This document shows positions 28,684 through 37,241 of a stretch of DNA of 64,000 nucleotides, one piece after another. Source of the stretch: Alteribacter keqinensis (GTDB taxonomy: Bacteria > Bacillota > Bacilli > Bacillales > Salisediminibacteriaceae); contig NZ_RHIB01000001.1 of NCBI RefSeq assembly GCF_003710255.1, positions 1,798,001 to 1,862,000 of the forward strand, written 5' to 3'. A model generated the notes under the pieces. That model ran no database searches. It was not told the DNA's origin and worked only from the letters and a program-made list of their open reading frames with translations. The stretch's first letter is position 1. The number at the start of each line of letters is the position of its first letter. The position numbers and the translations under genes are program-made.

Positions 28684-28783
28684 AACCATTTTATTACCTG
28701 CACCATAGTGTCTTCTGACTGTTTGCTGAATGTTCGGGTCCCTCCTTCTAGGGTCCGGCATATGGCAGGCAGTTTTTTATTTT
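28684..28783 (+). ncRNA. candidate small RNA ending in a long hairpin
   Basis: An extended -10 element TGGTATGCT (28669-28677) is followed by about 100 bases without a coding frame. They end in a long hairpin: outer stem ACTGTTTGCT (28718-28727) pairs fully with GGCAGGCAGT (28764-28773) using G-U pairs, an inner CCCT/AGGG stem caps it, and TTTTTTATTTT follows. It lies between the ABC-F leader and the cold-shock gene, on the opposite strand to both. No match to a known RNA family is claimed. Confidence 0.4.
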
Positions 28784-28817
28784 ATCGACCACTAACATGA
28801 ATATATCGGCCATTCGC
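28781..28817 (+). repeat. 21-bp-period element, family D, copy 1
   Basis: TTATCGACCA and ATATCGGCCAT share the core TCG(A/G)CCA at 28785 and 28806, 21 bp apart, followed by AAAAAACGCTCCCCC. The copy at 59299 has the same two cores at the same distance and the same trailing sequence. Confidence 0.6.
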
Positions 28818-28872
28818 CAAAAAACGCTCCCCCCTTCTCCCCTCTAACTGAACCTCCACAAAACTTCAGCAT

Positions 28873-28899
28873 AAAAAAAGAACCCTCAATGAGGGTTCT
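28873..28899 (-). terminator. terminator of the cold-shock gene
   Basis: AGAACCCTC/GAGGGTTCT with loop AAT, followed on the minus strand by TTTTTTT, 11 nt past the stop. Confidence 0.85.
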
Positions 28900-28909
28900 C
28901 TTTGGTCAA

Positions 28910-29110
28910 TTATGCTTTGTTTACGTTAACAGCTTGAGGTCCGCGTTGACCTTGCTCTGTTTCGAAAGTAACACTTTGACCTTCTTCAAGAGTTTTGAAT
29001 CCTTCGCCTTGGATAGCTGAGAAGTGAACGAATACATCGTCTCCACCTTCAACTTCGATGAAACCAAAACCTTTTTCTGCGTTAAACCATTTTACTGTAC
29101 CTTCTTGCAT
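28910..29110 (-). CDS. cold-shock protein (CspD/CspB type)
   Basis: A 66-residue OB-fold RNA/DNA chaperone: [33 protein letters not shown] carries both RNP motifs, KGFGFI (residues 13-18) and VFVHF (26-30). ATG 29110 has AGGAGG 8 nt upstream; an in-frame upstream start at 29146 would extend past this site. A 5' region of about 100-200 bases up to 29300 without genes fits the long cold-shock leader. Which of the several Csp paralogues this is cannot be decided. Confidence 0.93.
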   Translation of the reverse strand: MQEGTVKWFNAEKGFGFIEVEGGDDVFVHFSAIQGEGFKTLEEGQSVTFETEQGQRGPQAVNVNKA

Positions 29111-29405
29111 GTGTGTAGCCTCCTGTGTGGATTTTCTTTGATCCACGATTTATTACTATTGATGTTCATGTAGCTATCAAAGGCGAAGAGTTCAAAACTT
29201 TTCTGTCCTATGTAACTGAACAAAAATAATTCTTCTTTAGAATAACAGATGAAATCGGGAAAAGCAAATTATAGCGCAATTTCTTTTGAAATAAACCTTT
29301 ATGCCTACTTAAAAAAGGCAGAAATAAAGGGATTACCGGAAGAATGAGTGATGTTATTGAAAGAAAAAACACCTTCATCCGCGGAATCATAACATCCTCA
29401 ATCTA

Positions 29406-29439
29406 AAAAAGTGCGAATCCAAAAGGTTTCGCACTTTTT
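29406..29439 (-). terminator. terminator of the fabHF operon
   Basis: A perfect 12-bp stem AAAAAGTGCGAA/TTCGCACTTTTT with a 10-nt loop, 10 nt past the fabF stop. The rest of 29111-29405 holds the cold-shock leader and no gene. Confidence 0.85.
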
Positions 29440-29448
29440 CCATACCAA

Positions 29449-30690
29449 TTACTTACTGAACTTTTTAAACACAAGGGTAGCGTTGTGGCCGCCGAACCCG
29501 AGCGAGTTGCTCAGGACAGCGCTCACGTCCTGTCTGCGGGCTTCGTTAGGTACGTAATCGAGATCGCAGTCCTCATCCGGTGTTTCAAGGTTCATCGTTG
29601 GCGGGATGATCCCTTCCTCGATCGCTTTAACCGAGAAGATCGCTTCAATGGCACCAGCAGCACCGAGCAGGTGTCCGGTCATGGACTTTGTTGAGCTGAT
29701 CGCCAGGTTACGGGCGTGATCGCCGAAAACGGTCTTCACGGCAATCGTCTCGTACTTATCGTTATACTCTGTGCTTGTCCCGTGCGCGTTCATGTAGGTG
29801 ATGTCCTCAGGCTTAAGACCAGCGTCCTCAATCGCCTGACGCATGGCACGGACGCCCCCTTCTCCCTCTGGTGCCGGAGCAGTCAGGTGATACGCGTCAC
29901 CAGTGGCGCCGTATCCTACGATTTCAGCGTAAATACGGGCGCCGCGCTTCTCGGCACTTTCAAGAGATTCAAGAATGAGAATTCCCGCACCTTCACCCAT
30001 CACAAAGCCGTCACGGTTTTTATCAAACGGGCGGCTCGCTGTTTTCGGATCCGGGTTCCGTGACATGGCCTGGGCACTCGTAAAGCCGGCGAATGACATT
30101 TCTGTAAGCGGCGCTTCTGCCCCGCCCGTAATCATCACATCAGCGTCTCCACGCTCGATTACTTTAAACGCGTCACCGATGGAGTTTGCACCGGAGGCAC
30201 ACGCCGTTACCGTACAGGAGTTAATGCCTTTTGCCCCAAGCTGAATGGAAACTTGTCCACTGGCCATATCAGGAATGAGCATTGGGACAAAAAACGGGCT
30301 TACTCGGCGATGTCCGCGCTTCTCATAAAGACGGAACTGCTTTTCGTACGTTTCCATTCCCCCGATACCCGAGCCGATCCAGACGCCGACACGGTCCGCA
30401 TTGGACTCATCGATCGTCAAGTCGGCGTCTTTGACCGCCATATGTGCACCAGCTACAGCAAATTGCGTAAAGCGGTCCATTTTACGGGCATCTTTTTTAT
30501 CCATAAAGCTGCCTGGGTCGAAGTCTTTGGCTTCACCTGCTACCTTTGTTGGAAAATTCGCTTCTTCATACCGGTTAAAAACATCAATTCCCGATTCACC
30601 GTTAATGAGCTTTGTCCATGTTTGTGCCAGATCATTTGCTAGAGGGTTAACGGTACCCATACCCGTTACCACGACTCTGTTCTTTTTCAT
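29449..30690 (-). CDS. fabF: beta-ketoacyl-ACP synthase II
   Basis: A 413-residue condensing enzyme that elongates acyl-ACP with malonyl-ACP in fatty acid synthesis. The catalytic triad is Cys164 in TACASGANS, His303 in [11 protein letters not shown] and His340 in [11 protein letters not shown], as expected for KAS II. Length is normal. GAAAGGAG lies 11 nt before the ATG. It follows fabH by 38 nt on the same strand. Confidence 0.95.
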   Translation of the reverse strand: MKKNRVVVTGMGTVNPLANDLAQTWTKLINGESGIDVFNRYEEANFPTKVAGEAKDFDPGSFMDKKDARKMDRFTQFAVAGAHMAVKDADLTIDESNADRVGVWIGSGIGGMETYEKQFRLYEKRGHRRVSPFFVPMLIPDMASGQVSIQLGAKGINSCTVTACASGANSIGDAFKVIERGDADVMITGGAEAPLTEMSFAGFTSAQAMSRNPDPKTASRPFDKNRDGFVMGEGAGILILESLESAEKRGARIYAEIVGYGATGDAYHLTAPAPEGEGGVRAMRQAIEDAGLKPEDITYMNAHGTSTEYNDKYETIAVKTVFGDHARNLAISSTKSMTGHLLGAAGAIEAIFSVKAIEEGIIPPTMNLETPDEDCDLDYVPNEARRQDVSAVLSNSLGFGGHNATLVFKKFSK

Positions 30691-30728
30691 GATAAAAGAC
30701 TCCTTTCTCTGTGCCTGTTTTATGCTGT

Positions 30729-31661
30729 TTATTTACCCCATCGGATGGCCATAGAACCCCATACGAGGCCGGCGCCGAATCCGACTAAAACGACGATATC
30801 ATCGTCTTTTATTTTACCATTATCAATGTCATGCATTAAAGATAGAGGAATAGATGCGGATGACGTGTTGCCGTAGCGGTCAACCGTCTTACTCATTTTC
30901 TCGATTGGAAGGTCAAGACGCTGACGGGAAGCTTCCATGATCCGGATGTTTGCCTGGTGAGGTACGAGGAAATCACAGTCGTCTTTAGTGAGTCCTGCTT
31001 TCTCCAGGGCGTTAATCGATGATTCACCCATTTGGCGAACAGCAAACTTAAATACTTCACGGCCGTTCATCATCAGATATTTTTCCTGTTTAATATGCGG
31101 CCAGCCACTGCCGTCGGAACCAAGTTCAAAAGAGAGAATCCCTCTATCCCCAGATGCCGGTGCTACAACTGCAGCTCCTGCACCGTCTCCGAAAAGAACG
31201 GCTGTGTTCCGGTCCTGCCAGTCGACGATTTTGGAGAGCTTCTCAACGCCTACCACCAGTACTTTTTCATAGGCACCGTTTTCAACGAACTGTTTCGCGG
31301 TAGCCAGTCCATACATAAACCCTGCGCAGGCAGCGCCGACATCCATTGCGGCTGCTTTTTTTGCCCCGAGCCGGTCCTGGATCATGGCTGAAACAGACGG
31401 AAAACGGTACTCCCCTGTTACGGTTGCTACGATAATCAGTTCAATATCTTCTGCTGCCACATCGGCTTTTTTTAATGCATCAACAGCTGAGAAATACGCC
31501 ATATCAGACGTGTCCACATCATCTGAAGCGATGCGGCGCTCTTTAATCCCCGTGCGGGTTTGAATCCACTCATCTGACGTGTCTACCTTTTTCTCCAGTT
31601 CCTCATTGGTTACAACATGTTCCGGAACGTAGGAGCCTATACTCCAAATTCCTGCTCTCAT
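30729..31661 (-). CDS. fabH: beta-ketoacyl-ACP synthase III
   Basis: A 310-residue initiating condensing enzyme that joins acyl-CoA (branched primers in bacilli) to malonyl-ACP. The triad is Cys112 in DVGAACAGF, His235 in LVPHQANIR and Asn265 in [12 protein letters not shown] 31661 is chosen for AGGGAGGAG 8-9 nt upstream; the frame extends 70 codons upstream through the leader hairpin and is not credible there. A FapR-like box overlaps the promoter and an intrinsic terminator lies in the leader. fabF follows in the same operon, as in B. subtilis. Confidence 0.95.
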   Translation of the reverse strand: MRAGIWSIGSYVPEHVVTNEELEKKVDTSDEWIQTRTGIKERRIASDDVDTSDMAYFSAVDALKKADVAAEDIELIIVATVTGEYRFPSVSAMIQDRLGAKKAAAMDVGAACAGFMYGLATAKQFVENGAYEKVLVVGVEKLSKIVDWQDRNTAVLFGDGAGAAVVAPASGDRGILSFELGSDGSGWPHIKQEKYLMMNGREVFKFAVRQMGESSINALEKAGLTKDDCDFLVPHQANIRIMEASRQRLDLPIEKMSKTVDRYGNTSSASIPLSLMHDIDNGKIKDDDIVVLVGFGAGLVWGSMAIRWGK

Positions 31662-31686
31662 CTCTATTCTCCTCCCTCTACGCGGG

Positions 31687-31727
31687 AAAAAAACATGAGC
31701 ATGCCAAAGGTGGCGCCATGTTTTTTT
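31687..31727 (-). terminator. intrinsic terminator in the fabH leader
   Basis: AAAAAAACATG (31687-31697) and CATGTTTTTTT (31717-31727) form a perfect 11-bp stem; an inner GCC(A)/TGGC stem extends it. In the fabH direction it ends in seven T, 26 nt before the start codon and downstream of the predicted promoter, so it would act as an attenuator or simply limit transcription. The hairpin is symmetrical and could also stop antisense transcription. Confidence 0.7.
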
Positions 31728-31772
31728 GCAACCGGTGGTCTGTCCTTGGTGTTTCCACAATTTATACTTAAT

Positions 31773-31801
31773 ATTATGACCTAGTACTAAAAGAAATGCA
31801 A
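31773..31801 (-). promoter_or_regulatory. fabHF promoter with FapR-like operator
   Basis: ATTATGACCTAGTACTAAA (31773-31791, plus strand) matches the FapR box ATTAGTACCTGGTACTAAT at 15 of 19 positions. On the minus strand TTGCAT (31801-31796) and CATAAT (31778-31773) are 17 bp apart, so the box covers the spacer and -10. FapR is the malonyl-CoA-responsive repressor of fabH and fabF operons in bacilli. Confidence 0.65.
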
Positions 31802-31885
31802 TGATTTTAGGACAGTCCCCCATACCGTTTAGAAGCTGGATCATAGAATGACAGTGAGAATGTTTTTTCAAAGGAAGGTGATATC

Positions 31886-32149
31886 ATGGCTCAGGAGGAA
31901 CAGGAACGACCGGGACGGAACTTTTTTGATGACTTGATGTTTGGGGCCCGGCCTGAAGAAGAGGAACAGCCGGAAAACGAAGAAGTATCTGAGGAAACTG
32001 AGATGTCCGAAGCTCAGATGGAGCAGACGATGGCACAGATTGCGGCAATCATGGATACAGCAGAAAAACTAAAGCCCTACGCAAAACATCTGGCGCCGAT
32101 TTGGGACGCGATCAAAAAGGTTGCCATCACCAAACCAAAGGACGATTGA
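31886..32149 (+). CDS. small acidic hypothetical protein
   Basis: An 87-residue protein, strongly acidic in the middle (RPEEEEQPENEEVSEETEMSE), with a C-terminal amphipathic region MAQIAAIMDTAEKLKPYAKHLAPIWDAIKK. AAGGAAGGTG precedes ATG 31886. Divergent from fabH, at the place where B. subtilis has the small genes comZ and yjzB, but I see no clear similarity to either. A terminator follows at 32203. Function unknown. Confidence 0.65.
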   Translation: MAQEEQERPGRNFFDDLMFGARPEEEEQPENEEVSEETEMSEAQMEQTMAQIAAIMDTAEKLKPYAKHLAPIWDAIKKVAITKPKDD

Positions 32150-32202
32150 CTCATCCATCCCTTATCCCCCTGGAGAACCGCACTGCGGATCTCCTTACAT
32201 AA

Positions 32203-32229
32203 AAAAACTCCGCCGGAAGCGGAGTTTTT
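32203..32229. terminator. bidirectional terminator between 31886 and coat-like genes
   Basis: A perfect 11-bp stem AAAAACTCCGC/GCGGAGTTTTT with loop CGGAA lies between two convergent genes. Confidence 0.85.
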
Positions 32230-32230
32230 C

Positions 32231-32608
32231 TTATTGGTAGGTGCTTCCGTAAAAGCTTCCCTGACCCGGGCCGTAACTCTGCCCGCCGAACTGATTGCCA
32301 AATTGCGGACCAAAGCTCGGGCCGAATTGGTTACCAAACTGCGGGCCGTAACTCGGGCCAAACTGCGGACCAAAGCCTGGACCGAACTGCGGGCCAAACC
32401 CCGGCTGGCAATAAGGCGGAACACAGCCTGGAGGGTACGGTGGTCTGTTCCAAGGTCCCAGTGCACCAACCAGCCCACCTAATGCAAGTCCTCCAAGAAA
32501 CGGAATAAACGGGAAGTAACGCTCGTCATGACCAGGTCCCGGACCCGGTCCCGGCCGAGGTCCCCCTCTGTAGCCTCCCCCACGGTAATACGCAGGATAT
32601 ATCGTCAT
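32231..32608 (-). CDS. Gly/Pro-rich repeat protein, spore-coat-like
   Basis: A 125-residue low-complexity protein. The N-terminus is MTIYPAYYRGGGYRGGPRPG; a short hydrophobic segment (FIPFLGGLALGGLVGAL, about 33-49) follows, and the last 55 residues are near-repeats of GPQFG, GPGFG and GNQFG. Composition resembles bacillus coat and surface proteins, but no homology is claimed. AAGGAGG lies 9 nt before the ATG. Upstream, CATATGATGG near 32669 resembles a sigma-K-type -10 element, which would suit a late sporulation gene (weak). Confidence 0.7.
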   Translation of the reverse strand: MTIYPAYYRGGGYRGGPRPGPGPGPGHDERYFPFIPFLGGLALGGLVGALGPWNRPPYPPGCVPPYCQPGFGPQFGPGFGPQFGPSYGPQFGNQFGPSFGPQFGNQFGGQSYGPGQGSFYGSTYQ

Positions 32609-32788
32609 AAATGTAAGCCTCCTTAACCATTCGCCAGTACGCCCTCAAACGCGTCTGCTCCCTACCATCATATGAGGACAATACCCAAACGCGCCTGTCC
32701 CCCCAGCCTAGTTGTCACCCAGACAACAGCACCGACACGGGTCTGTCGCCGCACAATTTTGTGTGAGTGGGATTAGGGGGAAATAGGA

Positions 32789-32819
32789 AAACCCGGAACC
32801 TGATTGGGGTTCCGGGTTT
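32789..32819 (-). terminator. terminator of the CNNM transporter gene
   Basis: AAACCCGGAACC/GGTTCCGGGTTT, a perfect 12-bp stem, 8 nt past the stop. The stretch 32609-32788 shows no gene. Confidence 0.75.
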
Positions 32820-32826
32820 ATTATTA

Positions 32827-34104
32827 TCAACCTGATGCAGATGCATTAGGCAGAAGTTCTGAAGTTACCATAATGGTTCGAACCCGTCGTTCATCGGACT
32901 CGTGTACTTTCAAATTCAGGTTTTCGTAGGTCAACTCATCTCCTTTATCAGGAATCCGCTGGAATTCCTCAGACAGCCAGCCTCCCAGTGTGTGATAAAT
33001 CGTATCCGGGAGCTCCACTCCTGTGAACCGTGCAAAGTCATCCAACGGATAGTCGGCATGAAAAAGGTAGGTTGATGCATCCATCTGTTTAAACAGCTTT
33101 ACATCATCGTCATGTTCATCGTAAATTTCCCCAACGAGCTCCTCGAGTATATCCTCAAGTGTAATGAGCCCGCTCGTCCCCCCGTATTCGTCGATTACGA
33201 TGGCCATATGAATTTTTTCCTTTTGCAGCTGGGGCAGCAGAGCATGAATCTTCATCGATTCCACTACAAAGATCGGTTCCCGGACCAGCGCTCTTATATC
33301 AACTTCACCCCGAATGTAGGAGGTAAAGAAATCCCTCTCAGATAAAACACCAATGATGTTATCAATGTTCCCTTCATAAATCGGGATTCTGGAAAAACGT
33401 TCCCTGAAGAAAGTCTCTTTAATCACTTCGATATCCTCGGTCACATTTAACGCCGTCATATTCGTTCTCGGCTTAAACACTTCGGCTACAATAATGTCAT
33501 TAAAATCAAACGAACGGTGAACCAGTTCTCGCTCATTCTCATCAATGACTCCTTCTTCTTCACTGATTTCCACCATCATTTTCAATTCTTCTTCCGTCAC
33601 CGACGGGTGGGTGTCATTCTTTTCAATGAGTGAAGAAACACCTTTCTTTAACTGAAGAAACAACCAGTTGACCGGGTAAATAACCCTGATTAAAAGAAGC
33701 AGTACCCCTGAAATCTTTGAACTGAACGCCTCCGCATACTCTTTTGCAAAGGATTTCGGCAGGATCTCCCCAAAAATCAACACCAAAATGGTCACAACAA
33801 ACGTACTGATAAACACGCCCAGACTCGGACCGAAAATCTGTACCGCCAACTGGGCAGAAATCGTCGCAGCAGCGATGTTTACAAGATTGTTTCCGACCAG
33901 GATGGTAGACAGGGCCTGGTCAAAGTGTTCGGTAATATAAAGAGCCTTTCCGGCCCCTTTATTACCATCGTCCTTCATCGTTTTTAACCGGATCCGGTTG
34001 GCACTTGAAAATGCCGTCTCTGCTGATGAGAAAAAAGCAGACAATAACAGCAGTAAAACTAAAAATAAAATTAGCAGCAGGGGAACATCTCCCAACGCCA
34101 TCAC
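32827..34104 (-). CDS. CNNM/CorC-type transporter (hemolysin-C family, DUF21-CBS-CorC_HlyC)
   Basis: A 425-residue membrane protein in the order: DUF21 with four hydrophobic segments (about 1-190, including SSAETAFSSANRIRLKT), a pair of CBS domains (about 205-340, VFKPRTNMTALN and IYEGNIDNIIGVLSERDF; then VIDEYGGTSGLITLEDILEELVGEI), and a C-terminal CorC_HlyC domain. Bacillus relatives such as MpfA export Mg2+; others affect Na+ tolerance. GAAAGGGAG precedes the start. Alone in its transcription unit. The old name hemolysin should not be taken as a function. Confidence 0.87.
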   Translation of the reverse strand: MMALGDVPLLLILFLVLLLLLSAFFSSAETAFSSANRIRLKTMKDDGNKGAGKALYITEHFDQALSTILVGNNLVNIAAATISAQLAVQIFGPSLGVFISTFVVTILVLIFGEILPKSFAKEYAEAFSSKISGVLLLLIRVIYPVNWLFLQLKKGVSSLIEKNDTHPSVTEEELKMMVEISEEEGVIDENERELVHRSFDFNDIIVAEVFKPRTNMTALNVTEDIEVIKETFFRERFSRIPIYEGNIDNIIGVLSERDFFTSYIRGEVDIRALVREPIFVVESMKIHALLPQLQKEKIHMAIVIDEYGGTSGLITLEDILEELVGEIYDEHDDDVKLFKQMDASTYLFHADYPLDDFARFTGVELPDTIYHTLGGWLSEEFQRIPDKGDELTYENLNLKVHESDERRVRTIMVTSELLPNASASG

Positions 34105-34235
34105 TCTCCCTTTCGTTTAATTATATACTTTTCTGCGGAATGTCAATACAATATTTTCATTATTCCGACCACTCCTCTTTCCTAGTACCGGGCGGTTTGT
34201 GAATTGGTTCGCGAACCGCCTGGCAGCTGTACTAA

Positions 34236-35666
34236 TCAGAATGTCGAGAATCCTGTGCGTTCCTGCAGGATATAGAGCATGTGCTTCAACCGGGAGCTGT
34301 CTTTGTATTTTTCCGAGTCGGCAGTAAAGTCTCCATCCTCATTCGACCAAAGCCGGTCAAAGTAAGCGGACACTTCTTTCATCAAAGGCGTGTCCGGCTT
34401 TCCAGACACTTTAAGATCGGTTTCGAGGTTAAAATCATCAATGTTCCGACGTGTAAAATTTGCAGCGCCACCGATGAGTGTGGTTCTTTCAGATGAATCA
34501 AACTTGAATAATTTTGTATGATACTGCTCTCCAGCGGGTGTATTATACCAGCGCACTTTTATTTTTCCCGAAGAACGCTCTTCCAGTTCATGGGCCACCA
34601 CCTGGTTTGGAATGCCGGGTTTGGTTTTACCGAAAGCATGAATGTTCGGATCAAGAATAATCCGTATGTCAGTGCCACGTTCGGACGCATCAACGAGTGC
34701 GTGAATGAGCTCCCTGTCCGACAGGTAAAAGGCTGCGACAGTAATCGCGGATTCCGGTCCTGACGATGCGATCTCCTTCAGGAGGTGTTTTTCAATTTTA
34801 CCCTCCGTAAGAACTTGAACTTCATACTTTCCTGTGGCATCGGACGATTTTGCAGCAAAGGTGTCTAGCATCTGGGCATCAAACCCGGACTCTTCCGCTG
34901 TTCTTTTTTCTGTATAAAGAAGGTCGTTAATGACGCTGCCTTTGACCACCAAGGCAAAGTTTGAATTGTAGGCGCCACGACCTTGAAAGTTCAGAGAAGT
35001 TACAAAGGCTTCTTTTTCGGTGAATATCAATTTGCGGTGGTTGCCTTTTAAATTCAGAGCCTTCAGATAAGATCGGGCGGTCACATCCGGGAGTTCGGCA
35101 CTCATTACGTTCGGGATCCAACCCTGGTCCCCCGTGCCGAACCACTGGGCAAACGTTCGCCACATGCCGGAGTATGCAGGTGCAGGATCCCGCAGCTTCG
35201 TGTTATCAAAATAAACTGTATGTATGCCATGCTCCCTGAGCTTTTTAATGTGGGGAGATTCGTGGGAACTGTATGACCGGTTGATTTCATCGGTGATAAA
35301 AAGAATGTTAAGATTCTCACACTCGGTCTTTCTTTCAAGGAGAGCGTTTGTTACTTTTTTGGCCAGGGATGGGTAGTTTTGCGCCGGTTCTTCGTGGTCG
35401 TTAAATAAAAACATATCGATGACGATGAATTGTTCAGCTTCTTTAATCGATAAAAGCATCCGGTTGACAATCTCCTGATTGATGATGGTTTCTCCGTTTT
35501 TTTCGTAGGTGAGATCCTGTAGGAATTCAACTTCGGAAGTGCGGTGAACCGGTCCTTCATAGGAGAATCCTTCAGGGAGAGGCTTTGTATGTCCGTAGAT
35601 GGAAACGGGCACGACGATGGCTGAAAATATAATAATAATTGCTGCGATGAGGCGTTTGACGTTCAT
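34236..35666 (-). CDS. phospholipase D-family protein (cardiolipin synthase-like)
   Basis: A 476-residue protein anchored by one N-terminal hydrophobic helix (LIAAIIIIFSAIVVPVSIYG) and otherwise predicted outside. Two PLD half-sites are visible: GNHRKLIFTEKEAFVTSLNF (about 206-225), where the Asp of HxKxxxxD is Glu, and EQYHTKLFKFDSSERTTLIGGAANF (about 408-432), a full HxKxxxxD. Spacing fits cardiolipin synthase-like enzymes that transfer phosphatidyl groups. GGAGGGG precedes ATG. The altered first motif leaves the exact reaction open. A GGCGGTT...AACCGCC inverted repeat lies just past the stop. Confidence 0.8.
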   Translation of the reverse strand: MNVKRLIAAIIIIFSAIVVPVSIYGHTKPLPEGFSYEGPVHRTSEVEFLQDLTYEKNGETIINQEIVNRMLLSIKEAEQFIVIDMFLFNDHEEPAQNYPSLAKKVTNALLERKTECENLNILFITDEINRSYSSHESPHIKKLREHGIHTVYFDNTKLRDPAPAYSGMWRTFAQWFGTGDQGWIPNVMSAELPDVTARSYLKALNLKGNHRKLIFTEKEAFVTSLNFQGRGAYNSNFALVVKGSVINDLLYTEKRTAEESGFDAQMLDTFAAKSSDATGKYEVQVLTEGKIEKHLLKEIASSGPESAITVAAFYLSDRELIHALVDASERGTDIRIILDPNIHAFGKTKPGIPNQVVAHELEERSSGKIKVRWYNTPAGEQYHTKLFKFDSSERTTLIGGAANFTRRNIDDFNLETDLKVSGKPDTPLMKEVSAYFDRLWSNEDGDFTADSEKYKDSSRLKHMLYILQERTGFSTF

Positions 35667-35787
35667 GGTTTGGTCCCCTCCTTTTGCTTATATTATGAGG
35701 CAATTGGGAGGGTGTCATTCGGCTCGGAGGACAGAGAGTACGGGATTCGCCATTCTGGACCCAGCGGATTTATTTCCAAACGGATTA

Positions 35788-35974
35788 ACTCTATTCGAAA
35801 ACAGAGTTTATTCTGCCGAAAACTGTTATAGGAGGAGTCAACGCTTATTTACCTCTTGATTACAGGGAGATTCTACCGAAAATACGATTAATTCTGGTGA
35901 AAACAAATCTAATTCTGCCGAAAACAGAATTAATTCTTCTCTAATTTGAATTAATTCTGCCAAACACTTTTACA
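35788..35974 (+). repeat. 21-bp-period array, family B
   Basis: Units of the type ATTCTGCCGAAAAC plus about 7 variable bases (often AGAATTA). The ATTCT marks at 35870, 35891, 35912, 35933 and 35954 are exactly 21 bp apart; two less regular units precede at 35788 and 35810. Unrelated in sequence to family A but with the same period. The gap 35667-36057 has no gene. Confidence 0.75.
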
Positions 35975-36057
35975 GCTCCCCTGCAGCGAAAAAAAAGATG
36001 CAAAGTACAAAAAAACCAGAAGAAGCAACCTCCCCGGTCACTCTCCTGGCATCGAAT

Positions 36058-36387
36058 CTATTCCCCTGCCTGCTCCGCAAGGCTTTTCATCAGTTCTTCA
36101 AACGTTTCATCCACACGTTTTTTAAGCTTCGCTTCTTCTTCGTTTTTCGGCTCGCATTGCTGTAGCTCCTCATAGGTAGCAAGGAAGTCCTCCACGCTCT
36201 GGGTACCGATCTGGGCCATGGACAAGTGGACTAAAAACGTCACATTCGGCTTGTCTTCCTGGTGCAGAAGAGGCTTGAGTGGTTCGAGAAGTTCCTTTGC
36301 TTCCTGAAAGTCTTTCCGGTGAACCGCCTTATATCCGTTCACAACCCGGTCCGCCATTGATTTTAATGCTTTATTTGCTTCTGTCAT
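36058..36387 (-). CDS. small helical hypothetical protein
   Basis: A 109-residue, highly charged, all-helical protein (MTEANKALKSMADRVVNGYKAVHRKDFQEAKELLEPLKPLL...). The pattern of pairs of amphipathic helices recalls a single TPR-like hairpin, but no consensus is clear. GAAGGAGAGG lies 7-8 nt before the ATG. No operon partner is certain; the next upstream gene is separated by a terminator. Function unknown. Confidence 0.65.
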   Translation of the reverse strand: MTEANKALKSMADRVVNGYKAVHRKDFQEAKELLEPLKPLLHQEDKPNVTFLVHLSMAQIGTQSVEDFLATYEELQQCEPKNEEEAKLKKRVDETFEELMKSLAEQAGE

Positions 36388-36511
36388 TGAAAATCCTCTC
36401 CTTCACGTTTTCGTCTCCTAATCGTAAAGAAAGTCACAGCCGGATGCAAGTAAACCGGCCGTTCGGCAGCACATCCGAAAACTCCTTCCCAAAACCCCCA
36501 TATACACAATT

Positions 36512-36540
36512 GTTCGGGGGACAGACCCCCACCACTGTGC
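36512..36540. repeat. GGGGGACAGACCCCC palindromic element
   Basis: GGGGGACAGACCCCC, a near-perfect dyad with CACCACTGTGCAGTG after it, between the genes at 36058 and 36577. A relative, CGGGGTCAGACCCCG, occurs at 52268-52282 directly after the HAD gene, and the F repeats contain a similar CTGTCACC. Confidence 0.5.
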
Positions 36541-36544
36541 AGTG

Positions 36545-36575
36545 AAAAAGCGGCCGCACAATGCGGCCGCTTTTT
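36545..36575 (-). terminator. terminator of the second DinB gene
   Basis: A perfect 14-bp stem AAAAAGCGGCCGCA/TGCGGCCGCTTTTT with loop CAA, directly past the stop. Confidence 0.9.
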
Positions 36576-36576
36576 G

Positions 36577-37131
36577 TCAAATAGATAAATACGGTGTATT
36601 AAAGTGGTCCCATTTTTCTCTTTTCCCGTTCAGCATCCTAAACAGGAGGGCAATCTGCCCGCGGTGATAGCTTTCGTGATCGATGAGGTGGTAAAGAACC
36701 CATTCAGGCGAGCACAAGGTATCTTTTCCATTCAGGTTTACCTGGAGCGAGGCACGCTTGAACTCCATGTCGCTCATGGTCATGTAGTGTTCCCGGGTCA
36801 TTTTTCTAACTTCACCGAGTCGGGCAAGAAACCACGACTTCTCCAGACCCGTTGGTGCTTCGATTTCCTGCTTTTCGATAAAGTGAAACCGTTCTTTTTC
36901 CTCTGCGGAAAGCTCGCTTTGCTGAAGCCCGATACGGTTCCACCAAAGTTCAACCTGAGCTAAGTGAAGCAGGTACCCGGCTGGTGTAGGCAGCTCCTGA
37001 GAGTGAAAATACAGATCAGAGTCGTCCACCTGGTCAATCATTTCCAACAGTTTCTCCCGCGTTTCAATGAGCCCGTTTAGTAAATACAAAGAATCCCGGG
37101 TCGGACCTTGTGATAATGTTTTCTTTTCCAT
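36577..37131 (-). CDS. DinB-family protein (second copy)
   Basis: A 184-residue DinB-superfamily four-helix bundle. The probable metal ligands are His in GYLLHLAQVELWWNR near residue 55 and the HExxxH-like LIDHESYHRGQIALLFR near residues 150-160. ATG 37131 follows AGAGGTG at 6 nt; a GTG at 37140 would overlap it. Sequence is distant from the protein encoded at 25881. It follows med with a gap of about 110 nt and could be cotranscribed. Enzymatic role unknown. Confidence 0.8.
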   Translation of the reverse strand: MEKKTLSQGPTRDSLYLLNGLIETREKLLEMIDQVDDSDLYFHSQELPTPAGYLLHLAQVELWWNRIGLQQSELSAEEKERFHFIEKQEIEAPTGLEKSWFLARLGEVRKMTREHYMTMSDMEFKRASLQVNLNGKDTLCSPEWVLYHLIDHESYHRGQIALLFRMLNGKREKWDHFNTPYLSI

Positions 37132-37241
37132 GATTTTCACCTCTGTTTTATAGTTAATAGAATCAAGCGATCAAGGGTCGATGCAGCCGCTCTTCCCCCG
37201 CTATAGAAAAAAGCAGATGCATCCACATCCGCTTTTTTCTC

